Of a DNA stretch of 64,000 bases, positions 52,067 through 61,203 are shown piece after piece. Each line of letters begins with the position of its first letter. Within the stretch, counting starts at the first letter, position 1. Source of the stretch: Xanthomonas sp. XNM01 (GTDB lineage Bacteria > Pseudomonadota > Gammaproteobacteria > Xanthomonadales > Xanthomonadaceae); the NCBI RefSeq assembly GCF_014851915.1, contig NZ_JACVAP010000003.1, positions 496,001 through 560,000 on the forward strand. The letters run 5' to 3'. The notes below the pieces were generated by a model, which saw only the letters and a program-made list of their open reading frames with translations, was not told the DNA's origin and did not search any database. A program made the translations under genes and the position numbers.

Positions 52067-52960
52067 TCAGTCGAGCAGCCCGAGCAGCGAGCGGTGCGCC
52101 GCCACCCCGGCCAGCGCACCCTCGCCCACCGCCAGCGGAATGCTGCCGGCCATCCGCGCCACGTCGCCGCAGGCGAAGACGCCACGCACCGTGGTCTGCT
52201 TGGAGGCGTCGGTGGTGATGCAGCCGCCGTTCTCGTGGCTGCAGCCCAGCCGCCCGGCCAGCGGACTGGCGCTGCCGGCCTCTGGCGAGACGAACAGCGC
52301 GTCCAGCGCCAGCACCCGCCCGTCCGCGAGCACGATGCCGACATCGCCCTCCACACGGACCACCGGCGTGCGTTCCAGCACCACGCCGCGCGCGGCCAGC
52401 CGCGGTGCAAGTGCGTCGTCGATCGCGCCATCTCCGCGCAGGAACCAGGTCACCGTGCCCCACTCGGACAGCAGCAGCGCCTGCGTCCCGGCATCGTCGG
52501 ACAGCAGGCCGATGCGGCCCTGCGCGAGTTCGTAGCCGTGGCAGTACGGGCAATGGAACACGCCGCGGCCCCAACGCCCGGCGAGCCCGTCGATGTCCGG
52601 CAGCGCATCGCGCACCCCGTAGGCCAGCACCAGGCGCTGCGCGGCGACGGCATGGCCGGACGCACAGGCCACCACGAACCGGTCGGCGCGTTCCCGCCGC
52701 GCATCGACGGCCCGGTCGGCCCGCCACTGCACGGTCGGGTAGCGCAGCAGCTGCGCGCGCGCCCGTTGCAGCAGCTGCAGCGGACGTGCGCCGTCGCGGG
52801 TGAGGAAGCCATGCGAGCGTGCGGCGCTGCGGTTGCGCGGCTCGCCCGCGTCGATCACCAGCACCGTGCGCCGCGCGCGTGCCAGCTGCAGCGCCGCGGA
52901 CAGACCGGCATGGCCGCCGCCGATCACGATCACATCGAAGGACTCTGGAACCGGCGTCAT
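52067..52960 (-). CDS. thioredoxin-reductase-like FAD/NAD(P)H oxidoreductase
   Basis: A 297-residue flavoprotein with FAD-binding IVIGGGHAGLSAALQLARAR (11-30), the redox-active CPYCHGYE (Cys137, Cys140), a reduced NADPH domain and the C-terminal FAD contact VRGVFACGDVARMAGSI. The CxxC and overall plan are those of thioredoxin reductase, but the NADPH GxGxxA motif is degenerate (GLLSDDAGTQ), as in the single-subunit or ferredoxin-dependent relatives and gliotoxin-oxidase-like group. It may reduce or oxidise a dithiol substrate. It stands alone between the sensor kinase and an empty intergenic stretch. Confidence 0.9.
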   Translation of the reverse strand: MTPVPESFDVIVIGGGHAGLSAALQLARARRTVLVIDAGEPRNRSAARSHGFLTRDGARPLQLLQRARAQLLRYPTVQWRADRAVDARRERADRFVVACASGHAVAAQRLVLAYGVRDALPDIDGLAGRWGRGVFHCPYCHGYELAQGRIGLLSDDAGTQALLLSEWGTVTWFLRGDGAIDDALAPRLAARGVVLERTPVVRVEGDVGIVLADGRVLALDALFVSPEAGSASPLAGRLGCSHENGGCITTDASKQTTVRGVFACGDVARMAGSIPLAVGEGALAGVAAHRSLLGLLD

Positions 52961-53305
52961 GGCGCTCCCGCTGACCGACGCGACATGCGGACGACGCATG
53001 TCTTCACCGGCTGCAGCCTGGGGCGTGCCCCGTACCGCCCGCGTCAAGCGGGCGCCACGACCTGCTGGCGTCTTTCGGCCCGCATCCCGACACCCGCGCC
53101 CTCCGCCGTGCCCACCCGTCCCTGCCGGTATCCGGAGACCTGCCCGCGCCGACCCGCGACCAGCCCGGTCATCGGCGACGCGCGCCCCGGAGACGCCATC
53201 GCGCGGCCGCCACGGATGCCCCGCCGACCGGCTGCGGGCGTGGCCTGCGTCGTCCTGCCGGTGGACGCGGGCACCGGTCGGCGCCGGTGACCCGGGCCGC
53301 CGGGA
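52961..53305. other. 345-base stretch with no recognised feature
   Basis: It separates the flavoprotein gene from the end of the uxuB-type gene. Frames through it are arginine/proline-rich products of high GC with no family pattern, and I see no convincing promoter dyad or hairpin. Confidence 0.5.
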
Positions 53306-54772
53306 TCAGGCAGCCGCCAATGCACGCGCGACCGTGGCCGGGTCGCCCTGCCCCAGCCGCGCATACGCCTCCTGCAGCGCCGCGACGACCTGCGCGTCGC
53401 CGGACACCCGGCCGAACACGCTGTCCAGCGCGAGGAACGCGGCCACGTCGTGCGCGGGCTCGCCGGTGCAGGCCAGGCCGATCGCGGTCAGCGGCGCGGC
53501 CAGCGGATCGACGATCTCCACGCCGTTGCGCGCCTGCCGCCGCACGAACTGCAGCCAGCCCGCCACCGGCAGGCACAGCGCGTCGATCGGCCGCCCGGCG
53601 GCACGCGCATCGGCGATCGTGCCGAGCAGGCGCACGGGGATCTTCTGCGAACCGTCCCAGGCGATCTGCAGCAGCCGGTGGCGGATCGCCGGATTGCGGA
53701 AGCGGGCCAGGATCGCGCCGCTGTAGGCCTGCGGATCGAAACCAGCCGGCGCGGCCAGCACCGGCGCGATGTGCTCACGCATCAGCCGCTCGACGAAGCC
53801 GGCCAGCACCGGCGTCTCCATCGCCTCGCCGACGGTCTCGATGTCCAGCAGCGCGCCCAGGTAGGCCAGCGCCGAATGCGGCGCGTTGAGCAGGCGCAGC
53901 TTGGCCTGGTCGTAGCCGGCGATGTCGTCGCTCAGGGTCACGCCGACGCGCTCGAGCGGCGGGCGGCCATTGCAGAAACGGTCCTCGACCACCCACTGCA
54001 GGTAGGCCTCGCGCTGGATCGGCCACGCATCGGCCAGGCCGAGCTGCGCATCGACCTTCGCCCGCAGCGCGTCGTCGGTGGCCGGGGTGATGCTGTCCAC
54101 CATCGAACGCGGGAAGCTGGCGTTGGCGGCGATCCATTCGGCCAGCGCCGGATCCAGCCGCTGCGCGAACTGCAGCGTGGCCTGGCGCAGGCGCCCGCCG
54201 TTGTCGGGCAGGTTGTCGCAGCTGAGCACGGTGTAGGCGGCGATGCCGGCGGCGCGGCGCAGCGCCAGCCCGGCGACGAGATGGCCGATGGCGCTGACCG
54301 GCGCCTGCGGCGAGGCCAGGTCGTGGACGATGTCCGGATGCGCGGCGTCCAGTCCGTCCGGGCCCAGGCAGTAGCCCTTCTCGGTGACGGTCAGGGTCAC
54401 CAGCCGCACCTGCGGGTCGGCCAGCCGCGCCAGCACCGCGGGCTGCTCGTCGCGCGCGCACAGCACCTCGCGCAGCGCGCCGATCACCCGCGTGGCCGGC
54501 TGCGCATCGAGCACGGCCAGCGCGTACAGCCCGTCCTGCGGACGCAGCGCATCGCGTACGTCGGGATTGCGCAGCGACACGCCGCAGATCGCCCAGTCCG
54601 GATCGATCGCCAGCAGGTCGTCGATGTAGGCCGCCTGGTGCGCGCGATGGAAGGCGCCGGGGCCGATGTGGACGATGCCGATCCGCGTCGCGGCGCGATC
54701 GTAGCCGGGCCTGGCGATGGTGGCCGGCAGCTGCGGCAGGGTGGCGTCGGACAGGCGGGAAGCAGGGGTCAT
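53306..54772 (-). CDS. uxuB: D-mannonate oxidoreductase (fructuronate reductase, UxuB-like)
   Basis: A 488-residue member of the polyol-specific long-chain dehydrogenase family. The N-terminal NAD-binding half begins GIVHIGPGAFHRAHQAAYID (about 31-50) and the substrate half holds the family signature around SFPRSMVDSITPA and the catalytic lysine in LRLLNAPHSALAYLG. It reduces D-fructuronate to D-mannonate, the step after UxaC. Mannitol or altronate activity is possible in this family, but UxaC and ManD in the same locus make fructuronate the natural substrate. It is the last gene of the leftward operon starting near 63.2 kb. Confidence 0.93.
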   Translation of the reverse strand: MTPASRLSDATLPQLPATIARPGYDRAATRIGIVHIGPGAFHRAHQAAYIDDLLAIDPDWAICGVSLRNPDVRDALRPQDGLYALAVLDAQPATRVIGALREVLCARDEQPAVLARLADPQVRLVTLTVTEKGYCLGPDGLDAAHPDIVHDLASPQAPVSAIGHLVAGLALRRAAGIAAYTVLSCDNLPDNGGRLRQATLQFAQRLDPALAEWIAANASFPRSMVDSITPATDDALRAKVDAQLGLADAWPIQREAYLQWVVEDRFCNGRPPLERVGVTLSDDIAGYDQAKLRLLNAPHSALAYLGALLDIETVGEAMETPVLAGFVERLMREHIAPVLAAPAGFDPQAYSGAILARFRNPAIRHRLLQIAWDGSQKIPVRLLGTIADARAAGRPIDALCLPVAGWLQFVRRQARNGVEIVDPLAAPLTAIGLACTGEPAHDVAAFLALDSVFGRVSGDAQVVAALQEAYARLGQGDPATVARALAAA

Positions 54773-54888
54773 GGCGGGGTGTCGCGGAGGAAAGGGAAAT
54801 GGGCGGCATCGGCAGGACGGGAGCACCGCGTGCCGTCGCCTGTCGGTGCGGTCCTGCGCGGGCGCGCGCAGGCAGGAAGAACTGCAGC

Positions 54889-54962
54889 GGAGCCGGCGAC
54901 GTCACCGCGTCGCCGGCTCCGCCTTCTCCGGGCCGTGCCGCCTGGAGAGAGGCGGCACGGCC
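54889..54962 (-). terminator. pair of 13-bp hairpins after GH3 gene
   Basis: Two perfect inverted repeats lie back to back: 54889-54901 with 54908-54920 (6-base loop) and 54931-54943 with 54950-54962 (6-base loop). They begin 7 bases after the GH3 stop on the minus strand and precede uxuB. No T-run is present; they may lower expression of uxuB or protect the upstream mRNA. Confidence 0.65.
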
Positions 54963-54969
54963 GAAGCGC

Positions 54970-57699
54970 TCAGCGCGCGCCGACGGTGAAGCCGGCGCGG
55001 GCGCGGATGTCGGCGCTGGACGCGCCGATCTGGACCTCGTAGCGGCCCGGATCGACCGTATACGCCGCGGACGCCTCGTCGTAGACGCGCAGGTCGCGCG
55101 CCGGATTCAGCACGAAGCGCAGGGTCTTCTCCTCGCCCGGCTGCAGGTGCACGCGCTCGAAGCCGCGCAGTTCCTTCAGCGCACGCGTGCGTGTCGGCTG
55201 CTGCGGGCACAGGTACAGCTGCACGACCTCGTCGCCGGCGCGCTGGCCGCTGTTGCGGACCTTCACCGTCGCCACCACCTCGCCGTCGCGGCCGACGCGG
55301 CTGCGGTCCAGGCGCAGGTCCGAATACGCGAACTGCGTGTAGCTCAGGCCGTGGCCGAACGGATACAGCGGCGCGTCGGCGTAGTAGCGGTAGGTGCGGC
55401 CGGCCATCGTGTAGTCGTCGAAGGCCGGCATCACCGCATCGGCACGGTAGAAGGTCACCGGCAGGCGCCCGGCCGGATTGGTCCTGCCCAGCAGCACGTC
55501 GGCGACGGCGTTGCCGCCCTGCTGGCCCGGATACCAGGCCTGGACGATCGCCGGCACGTGCTGCTGCGCCCAGTCGATGGCCAGCGCGGAGCCCGAGGTC
55601 AGCACCAGCACCACCGGCGTGCCGGTCGCGTGCACCGCTTCCAGCAGCGCCCGCTGGGTCGCGGGCAGGCGGGTGTCGGTGCGGTCGCCGCCGGCGAAGC
55701 CCGGATAGCTGACGTCCATCTCCTCGCCTTCGACGTCGCCGGTCAGGCCACCGACGAACACCACCACATCGGCCTCGCGCGCGGCCTTGACCGCGTCCTG
55801 CAGCGGCTCGCCCGCACCCGGCAGGCGCCAGGCCAGGCGCACTTCGGCGTCGCGGATGTCCTCGAAGTACTCCAGGCGCAGATCGTAGGCGCGGCCGGCC
55901 TGCAGCTCGACCGGCACGCTCTTCCCGCGCAGCCGTGGCGCCGTGGTCCAATCCTCCATCAGCGGCTTGCCGTCCAGGAACAGGCGGAACCCGTCGTTGG
56001 CGGCGACGTTGAGCTCGTAGCGGCCGGACACCGGCGGCAGCAGCTGGCCGGTCCAGCGCACGCTGAAGCGGTCGCCGCCCAGCGACTGCTCCGGTGTCAG
56101 CTCGCCCCGGGCGACCAGATCGTCGGTCGGCCCGCCGCGGTCCCAGCGCATCGCCACCTGCGGATCGAGCCGGGTCAGCACCGGCGCGCCGCCCAGGTCG
56201 GTGCCGCGGAAGTACTCGCCTTTCAGGCCGCGCTCGCTGCTGCCCTCCGACGGACGCAGGTAGCGCGACTCGATCGCCGGCGCCGCCGACGGATCCTCGC
56301 GGCCCTCGACCAGGTCGGCGCCGCGCGCGTAGACGATCTGCGCCTGCGGCAGTGCTTCGCGCAGGCCCTGCAGCACGGTGACCGGCGCGGCCGGGGTGCC
56401 GTAGTAGTTGCCGAGCAGGGCCATCACGTCGTCCGCGGTCGGGCCGACCACGGCCACGCGCTTCACGTCCGGCTTCAGCGGCAGCACGCCGTCGTTCTTC
56501 AGCAGCACCATCGAGGCCTGCGCCGCACGGCGCGCGAGCGCGTCGTGCTCCGCCGACTGGTTCACCGAGTACGGAATCGCCGCCCACGGCACCTGCGCCG
56601 GCGGGTCGAACATGCCCAGGCGGAAGCGCGTGCTCATCAGCCGCACCAGCGCGGTGTCCAGCTTCGCCTCGTCGATCAGCCCGGCGCGCACCGCCGCCGG
56701 CAGGGCGGCATAGGTGTTGCCGCAGTCCAGGTCGGTACCGTTGGTCACCGCCAGCGCGGACGCGGCCTCGGCAGTGCCCACGATCCTGTGCTCGGTGTAG
56801 ATGTCGCGCACCGCGGCGCAGTCGGCGACCACGTAGCCGTCGAACCCCCAGTCCTTGCGGAGGATGTCGTCGAGCATGCGGCTGGCCGAGGCCGACTCGC
56901 CGTACACGCGGTTGTAGGCGCCCATCACCGCGGCCGCCTCACCCTCCTCGACCAGTGCTTCGAACGCCGGCAGGTAGGTTTCGTAGAGGTCGCGGCGCGA
57001 GGGATGCACGTCGAAATGGTGGCGGTCGGCCTCCGGACCGCTGTGCACCGCGTAGTGCTTGGCCATCGCATCGAGCTTGCGGTAGCCGGTGGCCGGATCC
57101 TCGGCCTGCAGCCCGCGCACGAAATGGATGCCGATGCGCGAGGTCAGGTACGGATCCTCGCCGTAGGTCTCCTGGCCGCGGCCCCAGCGCGGGTCGCGGA
57201 AGATGTTCACATTCGGCGACCAGAAGGTCAGGCCCTGGTAGCGGCCGCGCTTGTCCTGGGCGAGGAAGGCATGATGCTTGGCACGCGCCTCGTCGCCGAT
57301 GGCGAGGGTGACATCGTCGATCAGGCCGGTGTCGAAGCTGGCCGCCAGGCCGATCGCCTGCGGGAACACGGTCGCGCCGCCGGCACGGGCGACGCCGTGC
57401 AGCGCCTCGTTCCACCAGTCGTAGGCCGGCACGCCGAGGCGTTCGATCGCCGGCGCGGCGTTCTGCATCTGCGCGGCCTTCTCCTCCAGCGTCATCCGCG
57501 CGACCAGGTCGGTGGCGCGCTGCTCGAAGCTGCGGCTGCGGTCCAGCCAGGGCCGCGCGTCGTTGCTCTGCGCCTGCAGCGCCGGTGCGATCGCCAGCAG
57601 CAGCGCGGATACCGCTCCTGCCAGCCGCCATGGACGCGGCCGCGCCGTGGTCGCTGCCGCCCTGGTGTCGCGCCGTACCGGCGCCCGCATCGTGTGCAT
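54970..57699 (-). CDS. GH3 beta-xylosidase / beta-glucosidase with inserted PA14 domain
   Basis: A 909-residue exported enzyme: long basic N-terminus, hydrophobic signal (AVSALLLAIAPALQAQ, about 29-44), GH3 barrel (about 55-380) with the nucleophile Asp293 in YVVADCAAV and the KHYAVHSGPE motif at about 214-223, an alpha/beta second domain beginning SMVLLKNDGVLPLKP, a PA14 domain inserted in it (about 486-625: GLKGEYFRG, DGFRLFLDGKPLMED), and a C-terminal Fn3-like domain (from YTQFAYSDL). The layout matches Xanthomonas Xyl3A-like xylosidases, which release xylose from short oligosaccharides in the periplasm. The next leftward gene is uxuB. Confidence 0.95.
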   Translation of the reverse strand: MHTMRAPVRRDTRAAATTARPRPWRLAGAVSALLLAIAPALQAQSNDARPWLDRSRSFEQRATDLVARMTLEEKAAQMQNAAPAIERLGVPAYDWWNEALHGVARAGGATVFPQAIGLAASFDTGLIDDVTLAIGDEARAKHHAFLAQDKRGRYQGLTFWSPNVNIFRDPRWGRGQETYGEDPYLTSRIGIHFVRGLQAEDPATGYRKLDAMAKHYAVHSGPEADRHHFDVHPSRRDLYETYLPAFEALVEEGEAAAVMGAYNRVYGESASASRMLDDILRKDWGFDGYVVADCAAVRDIYTEHRIVGTAEAASALAVTNGTDLDCGNTYAALPAAVRAGLIDEAKLDTALVRLMSTRFRLGMFDPPAQVPWAAIPYSVNQSAEHDALARRAAQASMVLLKNDGVLPLKPDVKRVAVVGPTADDVMALLGNYYGTPAAPVTVLQGLREALPQAQIVYARGADLVEGREDPSAAPAIESRYLRPSEGSSERGLKGEYFRGTDLGGAPVLTRLDPQVAMRWDRGGPTDDLVARGELTPEQSLGGDRFSVRWTGQLLPPVSGRYELNVAANDGFRLFLDGKPLMEDWTTAPRLRGKSVPVELQAGRAYDLRLEYFEDIRDAEVRLAWRLPGAGEPLQDAVKAAREADVVVFVGGLTGDVEGEEMDVSYPGFAGGDRTDTRLPATQRALLEAVHATGTPVVLVLTSGSALAIDWAQQHVPAIVQAWYPGQQGGNAVADVLLGRTNPAGRLPVTFYRADAVMPAFDDYTMAGRTYRYYADAPLYPFGHGLSYTQFAYSDLRLDRSRVGRDGEVVATVKVRNSGQRAGDEVVQLYLCPQQPTRTRALKELRGFERVHLQPGEEKTLRFVLNPARDLRVYDEASAAYTVDPGRYEVQIGASSADIRARAGFTVGAR

Positions 57700-57759
57700 C
57701 CGCTGTTCTCCCTTGCTGTGTCGCGTGCGTGTGGCGCGCCGTCGATCAGGCGTGCCGGC

Positions 57760-59472
57760 TCATCGTGCGCGTTCGTCGCGCGCATGTGGTCCAAGCGTAG
57801 CGCCGACGAAGCCGCCGGCCACCTCGGTGCTCAGCACGGTGCCGTCGACATCGCGCGCCAGCCACTGCCAGCCCTTGCCGTCGCCGCCGTCGAACGCGAA
57901 GCCGTACCGGCCCTCGTCGCCGGCGACCTTCAGCCGCAGTGCGTCGGTGCCTATGCGCGCGGTCGTGCGCGCGACGACCTGCGGCTCGCCCTCGCCGGCC
58001 TTCTTTTCCAGGAACACTTCGATTCCGTCGCCGCTGCGGCGTACGCCGAGGAAGTACCAGTGCGTGTCGCCCTGGAACGCCGCCATGCCCGCGGCCACGC
58101 CACTGGCCGGCAGCGTGAGCGCGGTGCTGGCCTCGAACACCAGGTGCTGCTGGCGCCGTGCCAGGAACGACGGGTTGCGCAGCGTGTCCAGGCGCTCGGG
58201 CAACGGATGGATCGCCAGCTGTCCGGGCCGCGTGGCGAGGTCGGCCCACGGCTGCTTCGGCACGCGCACGGACATCCACTCCAGGCCCGGCGTGTCCGCA
58301 TCGAACTCGTCGCGCCAGGTGAAGTTGCCCGTCAGCGGTGCCTGGTCGGCCGGGCGCTGCATGAAGGACGGCGCCGGCAGGACGTAGGGGATGGGCTCCC
58401 CGTGCGGCAGGATCACCGGCCAGCCATCGGTCCAGGTCACCGGCAGCAGGAAGGTCTCGCGCCCGGTGTTGTACTGGCTGACGTCGTAGTTGCGGCTGGC
58501 CAGGAACACCGCCCACCAGCTGCCGTCCGGGCCCTGCACCAGGTCGGCGTGGCCGGCGTTGGTGACCGGCAATGGCCGCTTCGGGTCCAGATCGCGCTGG
58601 GTCAGGATCGGATTGTCCGCGTAGGGTTCGTACGGCCCCCACACGTTGCGGCTGCGCAGGATCACCTGCGAGTGGTTGACCGAGGTGCCGCCCTCGGCAT
58701 TGTTGAGGTAGTACCAGCCATCCACCTTGTAGAGGTGCGGGCCCTCGATCCAGATCGGGTTTTCCTCCGGCTTCACCCCGCCGTCGATCAGCACCTTGCG
58801 CGGACCGAACGGCGTCTTCGTGGCGATGTCGATCTCCTGCAGCCAGATCGCGCGGTGGCCGTCGTACCGGACCGGCACCGCCGGTGCGTCGTTGTTGAGG
58901 ATGTAGGCCCTGCCGTCGTCGTCGAAGAACAGCGACGGATCGATGCCGCCGATGCCCGGCAGCCAGGCCGGATCCGACCACGGCCCGGCGGGGTCGGTGG
59001 CGGTGACGATGAAGTTGCCGCCCGCATCGACCGAGGTGTTGACCACGTAGAACGTGCCGTCGTGGTACTCGATCGCCGGCGCGAACACGCCACGCGACAC
59101 CCGCAGCCCATCGAAATCCAGCTGTTCCGGCCGATGGATCGCATTGCCGACCTGCTTCCAGTGGACCAGATCCTCGCTCTCGAACACCGGGATGCCGGGG
59201 AAGAACGTGAACGTGGAATGGACCAGGTAGAACTTCCCGCGCGCCGCGACGATGCTCGGGTCCGAATGGAACCCGGCCAGGATCGGATTGCGGAAGTGTC
59301 CGTCCGGCACCGGCGCCTCGAACGCCTTGTCGCGCCCGGTGTACTCGAACCAGTCGAAGAACACCGGCGGCGCCGCCTGCCCGGGCGAAGCAGCAGCGAC
59401 CGGCGCCGTCGCGGACGCCGGCGCAGCCACCGCCGCCTGCAGGCTCAGCGCCGCCAGCAGCGCGGTGGCCAT
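57760..59472 (-). CDS. GH43 beta-xylosidase with C-terminal beta-sandwich domain, exported
   Basis: A 570-residue enzyme from ATG 59472. The GH43 propeller (about 45-360) carries the base Asp in GFHSDPSIVAARGKF, the second Asp in IGGIDPSLFFDDDG and the acid Glu in PIWIEGPHLYKVDG. A C-terminal GH43_C2-type domain (about 375-570, FTWRDEFDADTPGLEWMSV) completes the XynB-like plan. A hydrophobic export segment (ATALLAALSLQAAVAAPASA) starts right at this ATG but lacks positive charges, so the true start may be TTG 59484 (adding Arg). The frame also runs to ATG 59613, which would add nine Ala-Asn repeats encoded by tandem hexamers. Substrates are probably xylo-oligosaccharides. Confidence 0.9.
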   Translation of the reverse strand: MATALLAALSLQAAVAAPASATAPVAAASPGQAAPPVFFDWFEYTGRDKAFEAPVPDGHFRNPILAGFHSDPSIVAARGKFYLVHSTFTFFPGIPVFESEDLVHWKQVGNAIHRPEQLDFDGLRVSRGVFAPAIEYHDGTFYVVNTSVDAGGNFIVTATDPAGPWSDPAWLPGIGGIDPSLFFDDDGRAYILNNDAPAVPVRYDGHRAIWLQEIDIATKTPFGPRKVLIDGGVKPEENPIWIEGPHLYKVDGWYYLNNAEGGTSVNHSQVILRSRNVWGPYEPYADNPILTQRDLDPKRPLPVTNAGHADLVQGPDGSWWAVFLASRNYDVSQYNTGRETFLLPVTWTDGWPVILPHGEPIPYVLPAPSFMQRPADQAPLTGNFTWRDEFDADTPGLEWMSVRVPKQPWADLATRPGQLAIHPLPERLDTLRNPSFLARRQQHLVFEASTALTLPASGVAAGMAAFQGDTHWYFLGVRRSGDGIEVFLEKKAGEGEPQVVARTTARIGTDALRLKVAGDEGRYGFAFDGGDGKGWQWLARDVDGTVLSTEVAGGFVGATLGPHARDERAR

Positions 59473-59554
59473 CACCGGCCGCAACCACCCCGACCCCGTA
59501 CGCGATCCAACCGCGTGCAGTCCCGCCTTCGACCCGGCAGTCGATCCTGTCGTT

Positions 59555-59608
59555 GCGTTTGCGTTTGCGTTTGCGTTTGCGTTTGCGTTTGCGTTTGCGT
59601 TTGCGTTT
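59555..59608. repeat. nine tandem GCGTTT hexamers
   Basis: Nine exact GCGTTT units occupy 59555-59608. On the minus strand they read (AAACGC)n and would encode alternating Ala-Asn if the GH43 gene started at ATG 59613. They join module M4 to the GH43 gene, as hexamers do at the other module borders. Confidence 0.95.
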
Positions 59609-59629
59609 GCCATGGATCTTGACCCTGCG

Positions 59630-59833
59630 AGCCGTAAAGCGTGCCGAGCACCGCAGCCGGGAACGGCCGAAGAGGCGCCCATGTCTGAGCGCAGCGGGTT
59701 TGGGCGCCGTGCCGTTCCTGGCGAGGAGCACAGGGAACCGATGGGGCGCGGCCACATCGGCACGCGTCCGGCGACGGCGGTTTTGCTTACTTTTGACAAG
59801 ACAAAAGTAAGCCGCGCACCAGCGCGGAAGCTG
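59630..59833 (+). repeat. structured repeat module M4
   Basis: Diverged copy between GH43 and manD. Outer arms 59656-59667/59711-59722 pair over 12 bp with one G-U wobble in module sense; inner arms GCGCCC 59675-59680/GGGCGC 59702-59707 are perfect. The invariant loop TGTCTGAGCGCAGCG is kept. The A/T-rich hairpin is GCTTACTTTTG...CAAAAGTAAGC (59785-59812), followed by a GCGC hairpin. Its stems differ in sequence from all other copies. The stretch 59834-59946 to the end of manD holds no further feature. Confidence 0.82.
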
Positions 59834-59946
59834 TTGCCCTTGCCTTCGCTTTGGTCACGGCAACCGCCCACACCAGAATCGCAGACCGCACACTCGCACA
59901 TGTCCCACTCCTCCTTCGGATCACCCGGCTCGTCGAGCCATCTTCC

Positions 59947-61203
59947 TCACCAGTCCCACATCGCCCCGTCTTCCAGACGCGCGATCGGCAGCTGCTTCGG
60001 CGCATACGGATACTTCGCCGCCAGCGCCTCGTCGATGTCCACGCCATGCCCCGGCGTGTCGCCGACGTACAGCCGCCCGTTGCGCAGCACGTAATCGTGC
60101 GGGAACACCGCGTCGGTCTCGTCGGTGTGGAACATGTATTCCTGGATGCCGAAGTTCGGCACCCAGGTGTCGAAGTGCAGCGCCGCGCCCATCGTCACCG
60201 GCGACAGGTCGGTGGCGCCGTGGAAGCCGGTGCGCACCTGGTAGAGCGCGGCGAAGTCGGCCAGCCGGCGCACATGGGTGATGCCGCCACCGTGGACGAT
60301 GGTGGTGCGGATGTAGTCGATCAGCTGCTTCTCGATCAGGTGCTTGCAGTCCCAGATCGAGTTGAACACTTCGCCCACCGCCAGCGCGGTGACCGAGTGC
60401 TTGCGGATCAGCTCGAACGAGACCTGGTTCTCGGCCGGGGTCGAGTCCTCCAGCCAGAACAGACGATACGGCTCCAGGTCGCGGGCCAGGCGTGCCGCCT
60501 CGATCGGCGTCAGCCGGTGATGCACGTCGTGCAGCAGCTCGACGTTCGGCCCGTGGTCGGCACGCAGCTGCTCGAACAGCTTCGGCGCGATCTCCAGGTA
60601 GCGCGGCGTGTTCCACACCGTCTCGGCCGGCAGCTCGCTCTCGGCCGGCTCGTAGCCCTTGGCGTTGGACACGCCGTAGGTCTTCTTCACGCCGGGCACG
60701 CCGCACTGCGCGCGCACCGCCAGGAAGCCCTGCTCGATGAAGCGGCCGACCGCGTCGCTGGCCTCGGCGATGTCGCGGCCGTTGGCGTGGCCGTAGACCA
60801 GTGCGCCCTCGCGCGAGCGGCCGCCGAGCAGCTGGTAGACCGGCAGGCCGGCCATCTTGCCGAGGATGTCCCACAGGGCGACGTCGACCGCGGCGATCGC
60901 GGTCATCGTTACCGGGCCACGGCGCCAGTACGCGCCGCGGTGCAGGAACTGCCACATGTCCTCGATCCGGCCCGCATCGCGGCCGATCAGGTTGGGCACC
61001 ACGTGGTCCTGCAGGTAGGACGCCACCGCCAGCTCGCGGCCGTTGAGGGTCGCGTCGCCGATGCCGTACACGCCGCTGCGGGTGACGATCTTCAGGGTGA
61101 CGAAGTTGCGGCCCGGGCAGGTCACGATGACCTTGGCCTCGACGATCTCGCGGTCGCGGTTGGAGCCGTGGGTGGTGGTTTCGGTAGGTGCGTGCGTGCT
61201 CAT
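59947..61203 (-). CDS. manD: D-mannonate dehydratase of the enolase superfamily (ManD/RspA type)
   Basis: A 418-residue enolase-superfamily enzyme: N-terminal capping domain, then a barrel with metal ligands in [12 protein letters not shown] (Asp, followed by His acid), [13 protein letters not shown] (Glu) and [12 protein letters not shown] (Glu), and the ManD-specific [14 protein letters not shown] loop. It removes water from D-mannonate to give 2-keto-3-deoxygluconate, completing the glucuronate branch after UxaC and UxuB. ManD replaces the unrelated UxuA dehydratase here. Its start overlaps the acetylesterase stop by 4 bases. Some family members act on D-gluconate, so the activity is likely but not certain. 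Confidence 0.93.
   Translation of the reverse strand: MSTHAPTETTTHGSNRDREIVEAKVIVTCPGRNFVTLKIVTRSGVYGIGDATLNGRELAVASYLQDHVVPNLIGRDAGRIEDMWQFLHRGAYWRRGPVTMTAIAAVDVALWDILGKMAGLPVYQLLGGRSREGALVYGHANGRDIAEASDAVGRFIEQGFLAVRAQCGVPGVKKTYGVSNAKGYEPAESELPAETVWNTPRYLEIAPKLFEQLRADHGPNVELLHDVHHRLTPIEAARLARDLEPYRLFWLEDSTPAENQVSFELIRKHSVTALAVGEVFNSIWDCKHLIEKQLIDYIRTTIVHGGGITHVRRLADFAALYQVRTGFHGATDLSPVTMGAALHFDTWVPNFGIQEYMFHTDETDAVFPHDYVLRNGRLYVGDTPGHGVDIDEALAAKYPYAPKQLPIARLEDGAMWDW

Noticed and set aside
54799-59622. Very long plus-strand open frame (about 1600 codons) over the GH3/GH43 genes
   Set aside because: It is antisense to two clear glycosidases, is rich in Arg, Val, His and Ala as expected for a GC-rich shadow frame, and shows no domain.
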